Source: an uncultured Mollicutes bacterium
Lineage (GTDB): Bacteria; Bacillota_I; Bacilli_A; RFN20; CAG-826
DNA: 8,714 bases
Assembly (NCBI GenBank): GCA_945935945.1
Contig: CAMESA010000033.1
Coordinates: forward strand, 1 to 8,714
Reading direction: 5' to 3'
Part shown: one piece after another, positions 6,256 to 8,714 of the stretch
Layout: every line of letters begins with the position of its first letter
Numbering within the stretch: position 1 is the first letter of the stretch
The notes under the pieces: generated by a model
The model's input: only the letters and a program-made list of their open reading frames with translations
Told to the model about the DNA's origin: nothing
Database searches by the model: none
Translations under genes and position numbers: made by a program

Positions 6256-7059
6256 TTACTCCATTTGTGCGTCTATAAAGTTTTTAAGTAAGCCAAGTCT
6301 AGTTAATAGTCCAACTCCACCTGGCACAGGACTTTTGAAATAACATTGAACATCATTTTCGCAATCACCAACTAAATGTCCATCAATTCTTGAGATTCCA
6401 ACATCAAGAATTACAGCATTTTCTTTAAATTTGTAAGTTTTATCTAAGAAATTTGCTTTACCAATTGCAATAACAACTAAATCTGCATTTTCTAAATAAT
6501 GTCTTAAATCTGAATTAGTTGTTTTTGAGTGTGTAATTGTGACATTCATGTTCAAATCTAAAAGAATTTTTGCCATTGGTCGACCAACGATTTCGCTTCT
6601 ACCAATAACAACTGCGTTTTTCCCAGTGAATGAAAAATCATTATCTTTTAAATAATCAATCATTCCTCTAGGTGTTGCAGGTAAAAATTTAGTTAATTTA
6701 TGAAAACCATCAATATCTAGTCTTGGATCAATCGCATTTTGTACTCTTTCAACATCCCAACCATCAAAGAGTGGTAATTGAACAATAATGCCACCTACTG
6801 TTTCATCAATATTCAATTTCTTGATTAAATTTACAAGATAGTCAATATCATGAGCAGATTCATCAAGTCTTATTACTTCATGTGCAATCCCAACTTCATC
6901 GCAATCTTTACATTTGCCTTTGACATAAGCGTTTGTTGCACCATCGCTAACACTTTGAATAATGACTAATTTTTTATTGATATGATATTTTTCGGCTGTT
7001 TTTTTAATTAAATTCTTTTGCTCAAGTACGTATTCTTTAATTATTTTCATATTATTCAT
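6256..7059 (-). CDS. folD: FolD, methylenetetrahydrofolate dehydrogenase/cyclohydrolase
   Basis: This cytosolic bifunctional enzyme oxidises 5,10-methylene-THF to 5,10-methenyl-THF with NADP and hydrolyses the product to 10-formyl-THF. It has 267 residues, about 15-20 fewer than usual, with the loss at the N-terminus. Key residues are present: Y45 and catalytic K49 in YVKGK, Q95 in VQLPL, D117 in DIDGFH, the cofactor loop GRSEIVGRP (153-161) and the PVPGGVG signature (244-250). Two usually conserved motifs differ: PATPRG replaces PCTPxG at 127-132, and LLT replaces the PMT after PVPGGVG. The ATG at 7059 overlaps the SPFH gene end by 8 bp and has AAAGGA 11 bases upstream. A second ATG at 7050 is possible but worse placed. 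The ThyX-like gene begins 4 bases after the stop. The family is certain, and the active-site lysine argues for an active enzyme. Confidence 0.93.
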   Translation of the reverse strand: MNNMKIIKEYVLEQKNLIKKTAEKYHINKKLVIIQSVSDGATNAYVKGKCKDCDEVGIAHEVIRLDESAHDIDYLVNLIKKLNIDETVGGIIVQLPLFDGWDVERVQNAIDPRLDIDGFHKLTKFLPATPRGMIDYLKDNDFSFTGKNAVVIGRSEIVGRPMAKILLDLNMNVTITHSKTTNSDLRHYLENADLVVIAIGKANFLDKTYKFKENAVILDVGISRIDGHLVGDCENDVQCYFKSPVPGGVGLLTRLGLLKNFIDAQME

Positions 7060-7966
7060 TAGAAATAATATCCTTTAATGATGCTAAATTTTGAATACTA
7101 CTTGGAACAATAATTTTTGTTGCTTTTCCATCAGCTAATTTTTCTAAAGTTTTTAAACTCTCAAGTTGAATAACTTGTTTAGATGGTAAAGCTTCGTTAA
7201 TTAATTTAATTGATTCGGCTTCTGCTTTCTTTAACTTTAATAATGATTCAGCATCACCTTCAGCTCTTTTAATTTTTGAAACCTTTTCGGCTTCTGCTTT
7301 TAAAATAGCACTTTCTTTTTCACCTTCAGCGATAAGAATTTGAGATTGTTTTTGACCTTCAGCAAGTAAAACTTTTTCTCTCTTTTCTCTTTCAGCACGC
7401 ATTTGTCTTTCCATAGCCTCACGGATATCTTGTGGTGGAAGAATATTTTTAACTTCAACACGAGTAACTTTAATTCCCCATGGATCTGTGGCTTCGTCTA
7501 AGATATTTTTCATTTTTCCATTAATTGTATCTCTACTAGTTAATGTTGTATCTAAATCCAAGTCACCAATAATGTTTCTTAATGTTGTTGCAGTTAATTT
7601 TTCAAGTGCTTGTTGTGGATCAGTAACACCGTAAGTATACAAGTTTGCGTTAGTTACATAGTAAAAAACAACTGTGTCAATTTGCATTGTAACATTATCT
7701 TTTGTAATAACAGCTTGTGGAGGAAAATCTCCAATTTGTTCTTTCATAGAAACTTTGTTTGCAATTCTTTCAAAGAAAGGAATGAGCCAATGAAAGCCAA
7801 CTTTCCAAGTTTGGATATATTTTCCTAATCTTTCAATAACAAATTCATCAGTTTCTTTTACAATTTTGATGTGTGAAATAACTATAACAATGATGATAAA
7901 AGCTAGCACACCAAAAACAACACCAAGAATGATGCCAGTTGAATTTAAAATAACAGGATTAATCAT
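7052..7966 (-). CDS. SPFH/band-7 (stomatin-like) membrane scaffold protein
   Basis: A 304-residue member of the stomatin/prohibitin/flotillin/HflK superfamily, close in size and layout to E. coli QmcA. One N-terminal membrane helix (about residues 11-31) anchors it. The PHB domain (about 35-180) includes ERLGKY, PGFHWLIPF-like GFHWLIPF, DNVTMQIDTVVFY, TLRNIIGDLDLD and DPWGIKVTRVEVKNI, all strong family landmarks. A coiled coil follows (about 183-255), with AEREKREK and repeated AEGE/AEAE heptad-like units. The C-terminus has a small Leu/Ile-rich segment. Such proteins assemble into large rings or cages that organise membrane microdomains and often affect membrane proteases. AAGGAGG lies 9 bases before the ATG. 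The gene overlaps the upstream NfeD gene by 8 bp and folD by 8 bp. NfeD is the known operon partner of this superfamily, so the two products probably act together. Confidence 0.95.
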   Translation of the reverse strand: MINPVILNSTGIILGVVFGVLAFIIIVIVISHIKIVKETDEFVIERLGKYIQTWKVGFHWLIPFFERIANKVSMKEQIGDFPPQAVITKDNVTMQIDTVVFYYVTNANLYTYGVTDPQQALEKLTATTLRNIIGDLDLDTTLTSRDTINGKMKNILDEATDPWGIKVTRVEVKNILPPQDIREAMERQMRAEREKREKVLLAEGQKQSQILIAEGEKESAILKAEAEKVSKIKRAEGDAESLLKLKKAEAESIKLINEALPSKQVIQLESLKTLEKLADGKATKIIVPSSIQNLASLKDIISNE

Positions 7967-8405
7967 TGCTTTTTACCTCCTTAACAATAAATTTATTTCC
8001 TTTAATAGATATGATTTGAACAAGTTTACCTTTTTCGATAATTGATCCATCTTCAGTTTCACAATCCCAAATTACGCCATTGATTTTGAGTTCGCCAACA
8101 CTAAATTTATCGATTTGCTTCAAAAGTTTATGTTCAGTGTTAATTAATAAATCTAAATTTGACTTACTTTGATTACTATTCATGAATTTTTTAACAAATG
8201 GACGAGTTGCAATTAGCAAAATCAAGGATATTCCTGTGAAAATAATAATTTCACCCCAAAATGGCAATCCAGGAATAAAAGAAAAAATTAACGAAAAAAG
8301 TGCTGCGATTGCAAACCATATTGACACTAAATCAAAAGTTACGGCTTCAACAATTAATGCAGCAACAAGTATGACAAGCCATACTATCCACATATAAGGT
8401 TCCAT
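7959..8405 (-). CDS. NfeD-like membrane protein (short form), partner of the SPFH protein
   Basis: A 148-residue short NfeD protein without the ClpP-like protease domain of long NfeD. Three membrane helices lie at about 4-23, 26-46 and 50-67, followed by the conserved TRPF at 67-70. A soluble OB-fold domain at about 90-145 contains GELKINGVIWDCET, then IEKGKLVQIISIKGNKFIVK. This is the 'G.v...G..W.a...... i..G..V.V..v.G..L.V' pattern of NfeD C-terminal domains. Its known role is as a membrane partner of stomatin/flotillin-type proteins, and the next gene is exactly that, overlapping by 8 bp. The frame extends two codons to a TTG at 8411, but this touches the AGGAGG, so the ATG at 8405 is chosen. 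It lies 45 bases after secG. Confidence 0.92.
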   Translation of the reverse strand: MEPYMWIVWLVILVAALIVEAVTFDLVSIWFAIAALFSLIFSFIPGLPFWGEIIIFTGISLILLIATRPFVKKFMNSNQSKSNLDLLINTEHKLLKQIDKFSVGELKINGVIWDCETEDGSIIEKGKLVQIISIKGNKFIVKEVKSND

Positions 8406-8411
8406 AAGCAA

Positions 8412-8418
8412 CCTCCTT
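8412..8418 (-). promoter_or_regulatory. Ribosome binding site that fixes the nfeD start
   Basis: AAGGAGG on the minus strand lies 6 bases before the ATG at 8405. As at ktrA, an in-frame TTG directly follows the site and is too close to serve as the start. Confidence 0.85.
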
Positions 8419-8450
8419 ATTATTTTTATAAAATTTTAGAAAAAACGAAG

Positions 8451-8714
8451 TTATAACAATTCAGAAATTGTATTAATAACACGAAGAGCAGTTTCAGTTG
8501 TGTCTTCTGTAGAAGCAGCTTGTGTTAATGAAGTAGAAAGTAAAGCAAAAAATAGGAAAACAATTCCAAATCCTAATGTGAGATAAGAGATGATTAATTC
8601 ACTACCTCTTTCTTTGGTCTTGACGAAAACATTTAAACCGCCACCAGTAATAGCACCAGAAGCACCTTCACTCTTACCACCTTGTAATAAGCCTAAAACT
8701 ATAATAATAAAAGC
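8451..8714 (-). CDS. secG: SecG, preprotein translocase subunit, start beyond the right edge
   Basis: An open frame enters from the right edge (first whole codon 8712-8714) and ends in TAA at 8451-8453, giving 87 residues. SecG is the small third subunit of the SecYEG protein-export channel in the cytoplasmic membrane. The visible chain starts inside the first membrane helix (FIIIVLGLL) and runs into the hallmark LLQGGKSEGASGAITGGG, the Gly/Ser-rich loop after 'LLQ.GK'. Then come FVKTKERGSELI and the second helix, ISYLTLGFGIVFLFFALLSTSL (written here in two parts as ISYLTLGFGI and VFLFFALLSTSL). A polar tail of about 20 residues, TQAASTEDTTETALRVI and beyond, follows; this is somewhat longer than in minimal SecG. 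Only the first few N-terminal residues are missing. No clear terminator or promoter separates it from nfeD, 45 bases downstream. Confidence 0.9.
   Translation of the reverse strand, partial: AFIIIVLGLLQGGKSEGASGAITGGGLNVFVKTKERGSELIISYLTLGFGIVFLFFALLSTSLTQAASTEDTTETALRVINTISELL

Overview
The window is AT-rich bacterial DNA with short intergenic gaps, strong AGGAGG-type ribosome binding sites and mostly TAA stops. The gene content (KtrAB potassium transporter, M29 aminopeptidase, SecG, SPFH/NfeD pair) suggests a low-GC Gram-positive relative, in the Bacilli/Clostridia/Mollicutes-like range. Tryptophan is encoded by TGG in the codons I checked, so the standard bacterial code applies and this is not a UGA=Trp mycoplasma. 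I cannot name the genus. No tRNA, rRNA, CRISPR array, insertion sequence or attachment site was seen.

Layout: ten genes, nine on the minus strand and one on the plus strand. Read in the minus direction from the right edge, the first block is secG (3' part only), a small NfeD-like membrane protein, a 304-residue SPFH/band-7 protein, folD, a 197-residue divergent ThyX-like protein and a D-2-hydroxyacid dehydrogenase. From nfeD onward the genes overlap or nearly abut (8-bp overlap, 8-bp overlap, 4-bp gap, 1-bp overlap), so they look like one translationally coupled operon. This block meets a lone plus-strand gene for a six-helix membrane protein, and the two genes overlap tail to tail by 17 bp. 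The plus-strand gene is divergent from an M29 aminopeptidase gene. Beyond that, still on the minus strand, come ktrB and ktrA with their own extended -10 promoter. The last gene is a single-pass membrane protein that runs off the left edge.

How the genes work together: KtrB (membrane channel subunit) and KtrA (cytosolic RCK gating subunit) form a potassium uptake system. NfeD and the SPFH protein are a classic pair that organises membrane domains. FolD interconverts methylene-, methenyl- and formyl-tetrahydrofolate. Four bases downstream of folD is a protein that aligns with flavin-dependent thymidylate synthase (ThyX) along much of its length but has lost the arginines of the RHRxxSxNxxSxR signature. 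This folD/ThyX-like/dehydrogenase trio is the most interesting part of the window.

Four gene starts were set inside the longest reading frame: ktrA, the M29 gene, the plus-strand gene and nfeD. In each case a good ribosome binding site lies just before an internal ATG. The ktrB start was also placed at an internal ATG, with less support.
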